Shown one piece after another: positions 9,171 through 20,829 of a stretch of DNA of 64,000 nt (the stretch's first letter is position 1; each line of letters opens with the position of its first letter). Origin of the DNA: Phragmites australis (Eukaryota > Streptophyta > Magnoliopsida > Poales > Poaceae). Position numbers and translations under genes: made by a program. A model generated the notes under the pieces. The model searched no databases, was not told where the DNA came from, and saw nothing but the letters and a program-made list of their open reading frames with translations. Location of the stretch: assembly GCF_958298935.1 (NCBI RefSeq), contig NC_084932.1, forward strand, positions 20,749,501-20,813,500. The letters run 5' to 3'.

Positions 9171-9585
9171 TTTTTTTTTTTTGCGATGGAACCAATTTTC
9201 GGTCTCTATACCAACACAATGGGATGATGCATGGTAGCCTTGACGATCACCGCTCTGAGCCTCTAACCTCGCTAAGGAAGAGCATTCCCTGTATATGCCC
9301 TGTTTGGAAAAAAAATAGAGTTTTTTTTATGAAACTATGATATTTGCAAATACTACACTCTCAAAACCGAAGTGTCTACGTCGGATTTTATTGGTTTGAA
9401 AACTGCGGTATCTCTAAAACCGAAGTGTTTTTGCAGTTATAAAAAAAGAATCAAACAAAACACTAGGTTTTGGTACCATATTTTTACATTGCGATAGGTT
9501 ATAGACTTTTTACATAAAACACTAGGTTTTTGCCTATTTCTTTTCACAATACCGGATTTTACTTCTCAGTACCGGTTTTACTATC
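9171..9585. other. AT-rich intergenic, no gene recognised
   Basis: Contains repeats of AAAACCGAAGTGT and AAACACTAGGTTTT but no coding potential. Possibly an old MITE; no clean termini seen. Confidence 0.4.
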
Positions 9586-9592
9586 CTCATGC

Positions 9593-10203
9593 TGGGGTGA
9601 AAATAGATGGCAGGAAATCCGAATTATCCGATTCCGTATTCGTTAAAATACGAATATGGATATCCGTATCTTTATTCGTTTCTGAAATGGATACTAAAAT
9701 GGATAAATCCGAATTCGTTTTCGAGATTCGGATTCAAATGTGGATATCCGAATTCGAGATATGTCCGATTCGTATCCGTATTCTTCAACCAGGGAACCAA
9801 ATTTTGCTAAAGTTTTAGAAATTTCAGGATATGAACGAAATTCCAACCCAATCAAATTGGAACAAATTTCAGCCAAATTTCATCAAATTTCAGTTAAATT
9901 TTATCAAAAATTTAAATTTCCAACATGAATTTTGAACAAAATTTCTAAAATTCCGGCCCAATCAAATTAGAACAAATTTCAGTCGAATTTTATCAAATTT
10001 CAGTCAATTGTTTTCAAAAATTTAAATTTTTGACCTGAATTTCGAAGATCGAGTAGATATCCGAATGCGGATTCGTATTCGAACTATCCGATTCGTATTC
10101 GTATTCGAGAATATCCGGATCCGTATTCGCATTCGGATTAAAATATGGTAAATCGTACTATCCGAATTCGATTCCATACGTATTCGATCCATTTCCATCC
10201 CTA
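9593..10203. mobile_element. Non-autonomous hAT-type element, 611 bp
   Basis: Left end TGGGGTGAAAATAGATGG, right end CGATCCATTTCCATCCCTA (reverse complement TAGGGATGGAAATGGATCG). It is flanked by CTCATGC at 9586-9592 and CTCATGC at 10204-10210; a mismatched eighth base is consistent with a hAT 8-bp duplication. The interior is full of ATCCGAATTCG/CGAATACGGAT repeats in both orientations and encodes nothing. Confidence 0.8.
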
Positions 10204-10402
10204 CTCATGCAGCACATTTGAGAGCTTATTAGGCATGAATTTAGAGCTTATTTGGTTTGGTTGGTTGAGCTTTTTTCAAAAGCAATTTTTAAAGCTGCGG
10301 TTGAAAAGTTGCTTACAGAAAAATTATGGTTGAAAAGCTATTTATAGGAAAGTTGCTTTTGAATTGATTTTTGATGCGGATGAAATGTATAATATATGTA
10401 AT

Positions 10403-11290
10403 TGTCGGAGTATTAAGTAAGAGGGCGTCCTGGTTAACGACCTCACGAGAGGTATGGTGACCGACGAGAGATATTTACTAAACACTAGCCCATCACGCGA
10501 TCAGGTCAAATCTCGCTCAACCAATGTGAGGCTTGCATGACCAGTCTCCTTGCGATATAGATTCCGCGACCTTGCTGATCACGGGATTTCTATACCTAAC
10601 ATGTCTAATCATATTTATTGATTTCTACTCAAGTGTTTTCTTTCCTGAGGTATCTTCTTTCAGCGAACAAAGTCGTGGTTGGCGCATATGGGACTGCTAC
10701 GTCTCATAGCATTAAATGCTACGGAGTGGGATTTTGCGGACCGACTTGGCGCCGTGCAACAGATAGGACAGGGTCTGCAAAATGACCAGGCAAGTGACGA
10801 GTTCGCAAGTGGGCTCATGGAAGGCTGGGACAGAACAGCTTGATAGATAAGCTTGCGGCTCACGGCGAGGGGACAAGCGGGGCTACCGAGGTAAAATAAA
10901 AGTGGATGCGTCCATGGGGATATAATGGGCCCCATAGTAGCACCTGCGCAAGGTGTAGCACGTGCTTCGCGTGGTGATGGCCTGAGAAAAGAATATCTAG
11001 CTAGGTATGGGTCTACAGAAAGGGGCTCATTTGTAAGTTCTTCTTTTCTTGTATATAAAGAGGAGAACGGGTCTAGGATTGAGGGAGAATCTCATTTGTA
11101 ATCAGTTTACAAACACTCATAACAAAATACACATAATGTAGAGTTGTTATCCTTTAAGAGACCTGAACATGGATAACTCATATTGTTCTTTAGTTTATCA
11201 CACCGTAAGCGTCATTCACACGACTACCGACCGGTACACTCTGGAATCATTGTCATGGACTAGCCCTTGATAGTAATACTCCTCGGAACA
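10403..11290 (+). mobile_element. Probable solo LTR of a Gypsy-type retrotransposon
   Basis: Starts TGTCGGAGTATTAAG and ends TAATACTCCTCGGAACA, so TG...CA with imperfect inverted ends. A TATA box GTATATAAAGAGG at about 11051-11063 is followed by sequence typical of an R/U5 region. No internal retroviral domains adjoin it on either side. The flanking five bases (GTAAT and TTTCC) do not match, so the target duplication is lost or the boundary is slightly off. Confidence 0.6.
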
Positions 11291-11562
11291 TTTCCCTCAG
11301 AAACTACAAAATCTCTTTCAAACCAGTTTCTGACTTTTAATAATAATAACAGATTTTGCTTCTCAAAATCCATTTCCAGAAGCAAAAGCTAAACCAGTCT
11401 TATGTTGTGTTTTGGTTCGAAAGCTGGCTTATGAACAAATGAACTAAAAGCTAAGAATCTGGTTAAAAGGAGCTTTTCTGACTTTTGTTGTATTGAGAAG
11501 TTAAAAATTTATTATAGAAGCCAATAGATAGAAGTCAGAAAAATAACTTTTCAGCCAAAAGT

Positions 11563-11799
11563 CAACAGGCCGACCGTGCCAACAAGCCCACCGTGCGTCA
11601 TCGAGCTGCCCGTGGCGCCGTACCCACCATGCCTATCGTACCTGAGCCAACCCGACACAATACGGTGGCCGACAGGCCGTGCCATGGGTCGAGAAGAAGG
11701 CACACGGACCGATACGACACGATCCATTACAGTAGCTGGACCATGTAGACTGGGTCGTAGCCGACTTGACCCAACCCAATAGACCTATTTGATCATCTC
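11563..11799. mobile_element. hAT-like fragment, right end only
   Basis: The right end GACCTATTTGATCATCTCTA reverse-complements to TAGAGATGATCAAATAGGTC, close to the ends of the two complete hAT elements at 39906-40427 and 52844-53344. The body has the same GC-rich GGCCGTGCC-type composition. No matching left end was found. Confidence 0.5.
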
Positions 11800-11929
11800 T
11801 ATCACATATATGGGATTGATGTACATGAGGTCAGGCTCCACCCCTACTGACCGGAGAAAAAGAGGAAGACGAGGTGAAGGTGGGAAAGAAATAAGAGACT
11901 TTTAATTATCGGGTCTGCGTGCGCCATTG

Positions 11930-12880
11930 CACACATCAAGTTGCATTACTATTGATAAATTGAAGTATTTGGGGTTACCTTTTTGATATCTAGTGATTAT
12001 TATACATACTGATCATCCTGTGTAATGTTGCTGTCAGCTGCTACTATATACACCAGTCCTATGACATTGGTACTTCCTTAAGCACACAGGGCTATAATCA
12101 TACTCTGGCCTTAATTCTTGTTTACAACCAGTGGGACCCACAATGTCAGGATTTATTCTCTGTTAACTGTTGAAGATATACGTACCGTTTGTATAGTAAT
12201 ATATAAAAAAAGCATGCACATCACCTCTACTATGTGCAAAGTCCACTTAGCTCGTTAAAACTACCACATATTGTTTTGAATCCGTATAGTACTCCATCTG
12301 CATAATAATCCGCAAGTAATGCTTATTTAGGGCGTACAATTTATATGGGGCCCGCATGTCGGTGACGAATTCGTCAACTTGATATAGTTGCCAACTAAAA
12401 CCTAGCTTATTACAACGTGGGAGTCTTGTTTGTCTAATTCGTATGGACCCACCTATCAGCGATACAACTGAGCTAAGACTGTCAAATAGAAATTAAACTT
12501 GTACCCGATGGGAGTGCTAGTTGATACACATCAGTTTCTATATTATAATAATATTATTAATACAACACCTGCAAGTACACCCAATTAATTGTGAAGTGTT
12601 GCTTATAAACAACTGGAATCACCCCAAGTTGATGGAATCACTTCATTTCTTAGTCTTACGGATAATGGAGGGATCAAGCAGTAACTTAGCAATATCTTTT
12701 TTTTGGAGTTGACCGTTGCTACAACTTGGCTGCTAATAAAAGAGATTATCGTACGACAGCATCTCGTCCGAGTTGATCAAGGCCTAGACGTGGTGACGAT
12801 CGACCACGTGCGCCCAGCACGGGGATCGAGGCGTGATTTAAAATTCAAAGTTCAAGCCACATTCCTTGAGGTTTGAATGT
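11930..12880. repeat. Segment A, first half: diverged duplicate of segment B (about 42050-42950)
   Basis: Collinear blocks shared with segment B include CCTATGACATT..TTAAG.ACACAGGG.TATAATCATACT, the block around 12360-12480, and GATGGAATCACTTCATTTCTTAGTCT..GAGATTATCGTACGACAG up to CTTGA.GTTTGAAT. No conserved reading frame spans it. It is probably low-copy non-coding sequence or a promoter region. Confidence 0.75.
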
Positions 12881-12884
12881 TAGG

Positions 12885-13330
12885 CCATGTTTGTTCTGGC
12901 TTCGTTTCCGTTTTTTCTGCTATTATAAGCTAGAATAAATAGAACTTTTGAAAAATGGTTTTTAAAAAAAATAGAAACTAAAAAGTTAATTGAGAGTAAC
13001 TTTTGTAAGAAATTGTATGCGGAAAAATTAAAAATTATTGTAAAAATCAACAACTAAAATATAAAAACAGATTTTTAGAAAAATTAAAAACACAACATTT
13101 TCATAAAAACCAAAAAAAAAACAAATACGCCCTTAGGCCCCCTTTGGTTCTAAGGGATTTTCAAAGGAAAAACGGAAATTCACAATTCTCTGGAATAGGT
13201 ACTATAGAGCTCTTTGGTCCGTAGGAAACGACGAAAAAAACACAAGAAACTTACCTATCTTTCAACTTTCACAGGAAAACTACAGGAAACGACCAATCCA
13301 CTCGGACCTTTTTGTTGGTTGGCTCGCGTA
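12885..13330. other. AT-rich MITE-like remnants, no gene
   Basis: Contains two stretches starting like known grass MITE ends (GGCCATGTTTGTTCTGGCTT at about 12893 and GGCCCCCTTTGGTTC at about 13136). Right ends and target duplications are not clear. This is where segment A is interrupted relative to segment B. Confidence 0.4.
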
Positions 13331-14080
13331 GGATCGAGGCAAATCGTTACTCATTAGACATTGATGAAGAAGCAACAACATGAGCTACATAGGCAGTTAC
13401 GGACGACTCGACGAGGGATGACCGGAGTCTCAATGAAGCACGAAAATGGAACCCCATCTACGAGTGGAACATATTGGTGGTGTCGATTTGCCGAAAGAGC
13501 ACCGTAGGCCAGTGCTGCAACAGCTCGAGTCGCACCCACCGCAGCAGATCGAGCACTCTGCCCCCGCACCTTGGGCCGCCGCTCACCGAGAGCTCCGCTC
13601 GACCCGCCGCTCGCCGAGAGCTCACTGCTCGCCAGCCACTTGCCAAGAGCCCGCCAACTCGAGCTGTGGTGCAGAGAGAGACACAAGTGGATAGGAAGAG
13701 ATTAAAATGATGTATACAGGAGGAAGGGATAAGAATGATGTAGGGCAACAATTTTATTAATAATATTATTATACTAGAAAATTACAAAAATAATAGTTTC
13801 ATGACCGTAGATTCCTCTTCCACGCGTGACCGTACACAGAGAGCGGGCAGCGACGAGCGGCGAAGACGAGTGGGTGGCGCGGGGCGTTGTGCGGCGGGAG
13901 GCGACAGGGCGGTGTGCGACGGGACGCGGCAGGTGGCACGAGGCGTTGGGTGGCTGGCAGAGGTGGGCGACTGCCTGCGGCGGTTGGCGGTGTGCGGTGG
14001 GTGACTGCGTCTGGCAAGAGCGGTGGTAGCAAGCGGGGGTGGCTTCAGTCGGTGTGCAGCGGCGCCGATAAGTGTTTTTT
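13331..14080. other. GC-rich stretch without recognisable gene
   Basis: Two GC-rich patches (about 13390-13690 and 13800-14070) give several short ORFs on both strands, all Arg/Ala/Ser-rich and unlike any family I know. They may be host sequence picked up by a transposon, since they lie just left of the MULE. No evidence of a real gene. Confidence 0.35.
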
Positions 14081-14450
14081 TTAATTAGTTAGAATTACTT
14101 ACAAATTTAGAGTATTTAGGAAGTAGTCGTAGTGAGAAGAATCAAAGTAGTTAGAAAATTAGAAAAAATAGTAGTAGTTAGAAAAATTTAGGTGATTTAA
14201 GAAAAATAGTTTGAAATTAGGAATAGTTAGAAAAATTAGGAATACTTACAAAAATAGTTAGAGACTATTAGAGAAATGTCCAGAATAGTACATAATTTAG
14301 AAAAATAAGGATATGAAATTTAGAGTAGAGTAGATATAGTTTGGAATTAGCTATAACTAGAAAATATAGTATAGTTTGTTAGGAAATGTGGAATAGTTGA
14401 ATTGTAGAATTAACAATAGGTTATTTAATAGCATTATGAAAATAGGATCT

Positions 14451-14453
<3 letters not shown>

Positions 14454-14529
<76 letters not shown>

Positions 14530-14902
14530 AAAACTAGTATGTACTCCTGGGTGTATGTACTCCCACCTCTCATATACCACTTTTACACGTGTGTTATACT
14601 TCTTTATCACTTTAAATATACTTCATTAGTAATTATAAGATACTACAATACAAATCCCACGAAATTTTTTATGAAATTCCATGATTTTTATCATAATTTG
14701 CGTATATACTTCTTTTATGTATAAAAAAGAGTATATAGCAAAAATGAAAGGCTAACATTGAATTTTTTTTCATACAACTCATATTAGAGTATCTTAGAAT
14801 TAGTATTAGAGTATACTAAAAATGATAAAAGAGTATAAAGTGTTTGTTTAGGTGGTATATTGCATGTGGGAGTACATACTCCTAGGAGTATAGAATAGGT
14901 GT

Positions 14903-14935
<33 letters not shown>
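14454..14935. mobile_element. MITE inserted inside a (TA)n microsatellite (Micron-like)
   Basis: A (TA)n tract (14454-14527) is directly followed by GGAAAACTAGTATGTACTCC; the other end at 14904 is ...GGAGTATAGAATAGGTGTCC and again runs straight into (TA)n (14905-14935). The two ends are inverted repeats of about 45 bp sharing GTATGTACTCCCAC. The core is 377 bp, AT-rich and non-coding. The arrangement matches the rice Micron elements, which sit within TA microsatellites. I infer the type from structure, not from sequence identity. Confidence 0.75.
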
Positions 14936-14940
<5 letters not shown>

Positions 14941-15257
14941 ATGAAGCAATTATACATTTGAATTGTTGTGGATTTTCAATAGTTAGATAATATAGGCTAG
15001 TTTGAAGTTGAATTGTTATGAATATGTAGAACAAATGTTTAAAAGCTGTAGGATTTTTAGAATAGATATGCAGTAATTATTTTTGACAATAATACATTTA
15101 GAATGGTACAGTGCGAATAGAAAGAGTAAACTAGCGGTGATATTTGATGGTTATGTAGAATACAAGTAATGAGGTTGAATATATTTTATGGTTGTAGCTG
15201 TTGTATATTGGTTGCAATGATTTAACTTGACTTAGTATAGTACGGTTGTGAATCAGG

Positions 15258-17958
15258 TATATCGACCGTAGTGGGGTTCAGAGTTTTTTATGGCCCTGGA
15301 TATGTCATGTATTATGACAGTGGGGTGGATCTGAGTAATTTCTAGTATATGGACACAGATTTGCATAGTTCGGGAGAGATTCAACAGTCCCAAGTTTTAA
15401 GATGGTTGTATAATCTATTGCAACTTAGTCCAAGACATCAGAGGTTGACGGTGAAGGTTCTGATTCCTAGATGTCGAGAAACTGGCTGGCAGTGGGAGCT
15501 ATTGCAGGGTACATGTTCAAAGCAATGGCAGCAATTTGTGTCACTGAGGTTGAGACGGGGTTTTTCTCACTACATCCTTGTAGAAGTGAACGATGTTGCA
15601 TCGATAGAAGTTAGACCTAGCACCATAGAAGCTGTTGGTGAAAATAATATCCCTGAGGAGGTGCAGGAGAGTGTGGTTCTGGAGATACCCCTGTAGACTA
15701 GTGCACCGATTTAGATACAAACTGCAAGAGATGAACTTAACGACAGAGAAGAAAATCGGGTCATGATGCGTGCTAATCAGGAGAGTGGGATGAGGCACTA
15801 GTGGATCAGATGGAGGAAGATAACGACGATTCCGTATATTTGTGGACTCTGGTGCAGGAATTCTGAAAGAATGGACGAATTTTGCATTGGAGAAGTTGAC
15901 GGTGAACGATGGATACAAATCAGTATGGGACTATGATTCCATCGTGGTGACCAAAGGCCAAATGTTGCATGACAAGGTCCATCTGCAGCATGCAGTGAAG
16001 CGATGGTGTATTCCGGTGAAGAAAAAGTTTAAGGTGGTAATATATATCCTCGGATGTACGATGTCAAATGTTTAGCTGAAGGTTGCACTTGGTGAGTTCA
16101 TGATTCTTGCCATGATGTGGCATAGTATGGGTAGCGTCTATTGTTGAGCTGCATACTTGCAACTTGAGCCGACCTCTGCACGCGCACAGGAATATGAGCG
16201 CTGATTATGTTGCAATTATGATGACCTAGAGATTGTGAAGAAGATTAGTATGTCTCCGTTTGGAGTTATGCGTACTGTTAGCACTAGATTTGGGTACGAG
16301 ATTTCATATGACATGGCATGGAGAGCGAAACAGAAGGTGTTAGAGAAAATGTTTTGCACATATAAGGACTCATACCACAACTTACCTTACCTTCTAGAGG
16401 TTATTCAGGGGAGGAACCTAGGCACCTATATTGCTATTCATGAATTTGTCAATCCGGATGGAGATTGAGTCCTTCAGCGGGCATTCTAGTCGTTTGGCTG
16501 TATGATCGAGGCATTTCGACATTGCCTACTAGTGATGTGTGTGGACAGGATATTCCTCACATGCAAATGCAGGGGGCATATACTCATAGCTATCGGCATA
16601 GATGGTGAGAACCAAATTGTGCCTTTGGCCTTTGCATTCGTGGAACGTGAATCTACGGATAGTTGGTTGTGGTTCTTTTAGTGGGTTAAAAGAGGTGTTG
16701 TTGGTAACAGGCCTAACATGTGTGTACTCCACGATCGTCCTGCAGGCTTGTTGAACGCTATCAACACATTACATAGTGGTGCGGACTGGGTATTGTCGTG
16801 GCCAGATTTGAGTAGCCGGTGGTGCATGGCATCTCGGAGCAAACTTCTACAAACAATTCAGGAGCAAGAGGTTTATAGGTCTTTTTAAGAAGCTGTGCAA
16901 ACATAACTAAAGGAGGAAGTTTGATGCACAGTGGGAAACGCTAGATAAACTAACTGGTAAGCATATGGACAAAGTATTGAAGAATCTAGTTGTACCAAAA
17001 GAGGAGGAGTCTGAGGGCCTAGACCCTTTACCACATGAGCTGCAAAGTGTGACCAGGAGAAGGAAGGGTGGAAGGAGGGTTAAGTGTTTCTCCAACTGGA
17101 TCAGACATGAACCACTGGAGAAATGGACACTCATTGCGGATACTGATGGTTCACATTTTGAAATTGCGACAACTAATCTCGCCAAGGTTTACAATTGGGT
17201 GATGATGGGGAATAGGTCACTGTCATTGGAGGCAATTATGGAGGGAGTCACTTGTGAAACGCAGCGGTATCTCTGAGAGCATTACAGTAAGGCTGCGCTA
17301 CATATGGGCAACCCACAAATGGTGTGCACGGATAATGTTACATTTTACATGGACGAGAAGAGCGGGAAGGGCCAGTCCCATAGAGTTCATAATGTTGGTA
17401 ACCGTCAGCACGTCTTCGAGATGACGTTACATGACAAGAGCGGACTGGGTATCGGAAGGCAGGACATTACAATGGAATGCAGGTTATGGCCAGCGGACAA
17501 CAAGTGCGAGTGCACATGCAACAAGCCATCAATGATGCATTTTTCTTGCTCTCATGTGCTAGCTTATTGCGCGAAGGGTAGCATAGAGTTGGAGTATTTC
17601 GTGTCACCATACTACCGCAAGAAAGTAGTAGAAAGGACTTGGTCCAGCGAGTTGCTTGGCTGGCGGGTGGTGAAGAACTTCACGAAGCCACCTGAAAATG
17701 GTCTGTATTGGATTCTAGATCCAAACAGCAAGGTCGATACAAAGGGGCAATACAAGACTCGGTGTATCAGGAATAATATAGACAATGCTGAGGGAGCATG
17801 TGCCCGCAAGGAGTGCCTGGTATGCGGAGGTCCGCATTCGAGGGGATAGTGCAAGCAGTATCCGGTGGACACTCTGGTGTCACGAGAGAAGGTTAGGTGT
17901 GTCCCGGTACGCCAGCCTAAGAAGAAGAAAAATCCTTCGAACAAGACTATTATTTGAA
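15258..17958 (+). pseudogene. Mutator-like (MULE, MuDR) transposase, decayed
   Basis: In order I see the N-terminal stretch FRVFYGPG..YYDSGVDLS and LHSSGEIQQSQVLRWLYNL (to 15694), and the central SPFGVMRTVSTRFGYEISYDMAW..YKDSYHNLPYLLEVIQG (16247-16410). Next comes the DDE-type core start CVDRIFLTCKCRGHIL and IGIDGENQIVPLAFAFVE (about 16540-16650), then GANFYKQFRSKRF, LDKLTGKHMDKVLK and a SWIM zinc finger CECTCNKPS...CSHVLAYC (about 17507-17573). A partial zinc knuckle CLVCGGPHSRG precedes a stop at 17847. MuDR transposases cut and insert MULEs; the SWIM finger binds DNA. The frame is broken by many stops and at least two shifts (about 15700-16230 and near 16820), so it is inactive. It is followed in the same orientation by PMD and GRF-finger genes, apparently part of the same element. 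Terminal repeats were not identified. Confidence 0.88.
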
Positions 17959-18378
17959 ACAATGCGTGGTTGTTTCCATGTTGTATTACTAATTGGATGG
18001 CTATGTTTGTAATATTCGTCTGTCTATGTGTTGAACCCTTGTAATATTCGGACAACCTAAGTATGTGATGTTATATTTGGATCATGTTGTATTATGTTTA
18101 TTCGAAGTACCTGATAACATTTGTATTTGGTGTAATATTTAGACCCTCGTTGTGCCAACTTTTGAATGTACTCATAATTCGTTGCAGATAATGGTTGTAC
18201 TCTATGATGTTTTTGATACGCCTGCTACGTTTCTCCTCATATTGTGTTTCATTTATGTATTATTCTTTGTGTTTTATTTCTTCCGGGTTCAATTTTTATT
18301 TTGCATATTCTGCATTGCGTTACTCTGTGCTTGTCGTATTCATTATGTTATGCAGTACAATCTTTTTTGCTTTCATGC

Positions 18379-19101
18379 ATGGAGCTCATCGACCCTATGA
18401 TCGATGCGACGCATTGGACACACTTGGATGGCACGGACCTATACTCGTCCTTGCGCTTGCATACTCTGGACCACTTTTGCAGGCTTGACCAGCGTTGGAT
18501 CCCAAGGTAATAACTTTGTGCATTATATGCTTGCTGTTGTAAATAACTCAATATTTTACTCACATTATTTATTTTATGTAGGTTAAGGGCATTGGGTCTC
18601 CTTCCTTTAGACTATCTCCTCGACCCGACTAGGGAACGGGACCCCCGGTTTCCCTTGAACCAGGCATTGCTGACAGCACTGGTCGATCGCTGGTGGCCGG
18701 AGACGCACACTTTTCACCTGTCCATAGGTGAGAGGACCGTCATGCTGCAAGACATCTCCATGCTACTAGGATTGCCCTTGGCAGGGACTGCAGTGTTCGA
18801 ACCGGACTTGGATGCTGGGTGGAGGGACGAGCTCCTTGCTAGGTTCCACGGAGTCATCCCTAAGGGTCAGCAACCTGAGCAGGTGGGCTTCGACTCACCC
18901 TCACGGTCCATCAAAGGCTTGGGTCCAACAGTTCCGGGAGGACTGCCTGATGCCAGAGTCAGAGGATTGGAGAGTGTGATGGCACCTGGAGGAGTACCTA
19001 TTGTGGCTGTTCGGGAGGATGAAGATGCGTCATTATCTCGATTAAATATGAGGTTAGCAGATGTGTGCGTAGAGAATAGATTGGGTTTCGTTTATATATA
19101 A
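18379..19101 (+). pseudogene. Plant mobile domain (PMD) protein with one intron, frameshifted
   Basis: Exon 1 is 18379-18506 (MELIDPMIDATHW ... RWIP). An intron with GTAATA donor and TTTTATGTAG acceptor spans 18507-18581. Exon 2 continues LRALGLLPLDYLLD..RDPRFPLNQALLTALVDRWWPETHTF, then LQDISMLLGLPLAG. This is the plant mobile domain, found in transposon-borne genes and in the host MAIN/MAIL proteins. Around 18905 the conserved frame moves by one base: the family-like strings WVQQFREDC and LEEYLLWLFG continue in a different frame that itself contains a stop near 18978, while the open frame gives unrelated sequence to 19101. It lies 0.4 kb downstream of the MULE transposase in the same orientation. 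Confidence 0.85.
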
Positions 19102-19120
19102 GAAGTCTCGATGGTAGTTC

Positions 19121-19342
19121 AAAGATGTTGCAGCATTTGAGAGCCTATGGCCTAGACTGCACTGGCCTATTTTGGGTATCACTAAAAAGTCTATTTGCTA
19201 GATTGTACTGGCCTATTAGGGGTACCACTAAAAAGATGTTGCAGCATTTGAGAGCCTATGGCCTGAACTGCACCGGCCTATTTGGGGTAGAACTGAGAAG
19301 TCTATTCGCTAGACTGCTCTGGCTTATTAGGGGTACCACTGA
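19121..19342. repeat. Tandem duplication, 111-bp period
   Basis: AAGATGTTGCAGCATTTGAG occurs at 19122 and 19233. Each copy continues with GCACTGG/GCACCGG CCTATTT and ends AGGGGTACCACT(A/G)AAAAG. The duplication lies just after the PMD gene, inside the presumed MULE. Confidence 0.85.
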
Positions 19343-19479
19343 AAAGTCTATCAGTACATGTCTATGTTCTATGTATTACATGTTCAGCCGTTACTACTTA
19401 CCATTAAGATATGCTTCATTTAGCGATGGAGTACTGGATGAGAAACCTCCATCTTTTCCACCAACCCAATAGATATTTT

Positions 19480-20058
19480 CTTGCACCCGGCAATCTGTCT
19501 TTCCATAAGGCATGCTTCATTTAGCGATGGAGTACTATATGCCGTTGTAACTTATTATAGAATGTGTACGAGTAGGGTACAAATCGGTGCATATTGCCTT
19601 ACATACTGTATCCACAGGCAGGCAATGAATGCTTAAGATGTCCCTTATTTGTGATGTATTTTACTTTCTTCAATAAAATGACAGTTTTATCATTCTACCA
19701 ATACGTTTTTTTAAGTCCAATGCTTTCATAGGATTCCCTGCCTTTCATGCAAAGGGAATAATAACTCCTTGCTGAACTTTTGGAGAATGATATGACCACA
19801 CCAAGCAACAGCTTTCACAAGAAATCCCTGCCAAGCATCAATGCCACAACTTTTCGGCTTTCACAGGGAATGCTATGCTCCAGCTCGCAGCTAATCACAT
19901 GCACTCAGTCTATGCACCAGCCCCCAGCCACTATAAATAACTCCACGCCCATCCATGGATAGATCACTCCTTCCTCAACTATCTCAACTGCAATGTCTTC
20001 ATCAGCTCCACCAAACCCACCCAAGAAACATTGAGGGATTTAATCCCATAGGGGGTCG
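19480..20058. other. Non-coding MULE interior
   Basis: AT-rich spacer between the PMD and GRF-finger genes. The start of the latter may lie near 19993 (ATGTCTTCATCAGCTCC), followed by an in-frame stop. Confidence 0.4.
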
Positions 20059-20595
20059 AACCCCTGATATGCTTCTGTGGCAACCCTTGTAGGCTTCGCG
20101 AGTCCCAGGACATCTCATACACCTATGACCTACGCTTCTTCATGTGTGCCAACTACTAGTACGACAAGCCTCGACATAGACCATACGAGCACCCACTGGT
20201 ATAGTGACATAAATCACTCATGTGACACTTTCCATATGATTTCATGCACTATCTTACTAATCTCCCCTCTTATTTGATTTGTCTAGTCTCCTCCACCTAT
20301 TTGTGACTTCATAGAATGGCTAAATATGGAGCAAAATGAGCATCAGAAGCAGTGGGTTCAAATGACCATATGGTGGAGGAGGGAAGCATACGAACGTCGG
20401 GAATATGAGCAATAGCAGGAGGAACTACGGCTGAAGCATCAGGATGAGGAGCGCTTGAGGGAGATGGTGGAGGAGCGCGCCGCGGCTAAAGCACAGGAAG
20501 CAGAGAGGGAAACAAAGCGGGAGAAGGCCCGTCGCTCTATGACGGGAGGACCCGATGTCCTGCGAAAGGGAAAATATCCTAAGTGCACTCAGTAG
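20059..20595 (+). pseudogene. GRF-type zinc-finger / coiled-coil protein, decayed
   Basis: From 20059 the frame reads PLICFCGNPCRLRES...YDLRFFMCANY, matching the spacing of a GRF-type zinc finger (C-x-C-x3-C...C). A stop codon falls directly after ANY. After an apparent intron (about 20200-20289, ending TTTGTCTAG) a second part reads SPPPICDFIEWLNMEQ, then a charged coiled coil with ERLREMVEERAAAKAQEAERE, and ends at a TAG at 20593. Another in-frame stop is at about 20414. Small GRF-finger coiled-coil proteins of this layout are common companions of grass MULEs. Same orientation as the transposase and PMD genes. Confidence 0.7.
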
Positions 20596-20829
20596 AGAGC
20601 ACCTATTGTAACTCGACCTACTTTCATTCCCCAAGGTATGTTAGGTTTAGCAGCGGCACGCTATTACGTTTATCTTTAGGCGTACCGTACATGCCAACTT
20701 TTATTGTCATCATCTCTTTTATGCTTAGGATCCATTTGCGCACCAATGATAAACCCCATGTAATATTTTTCAGCATATATAATATCCATGCCTGAAAAGT
20801 AGCTATCATCAACCCTAATTATTGTAAAA

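Noticed and set aside
10660..10935. 91-aa minus-strand ORF
   Set aside because: Lies inside a probable solo LTR and shows no protein family features.
13354..14084. Several overlapping ORFs of 65-110 aa
   Set aside because: GC-rich, all frames open, no conserved motif, no consistent strand.
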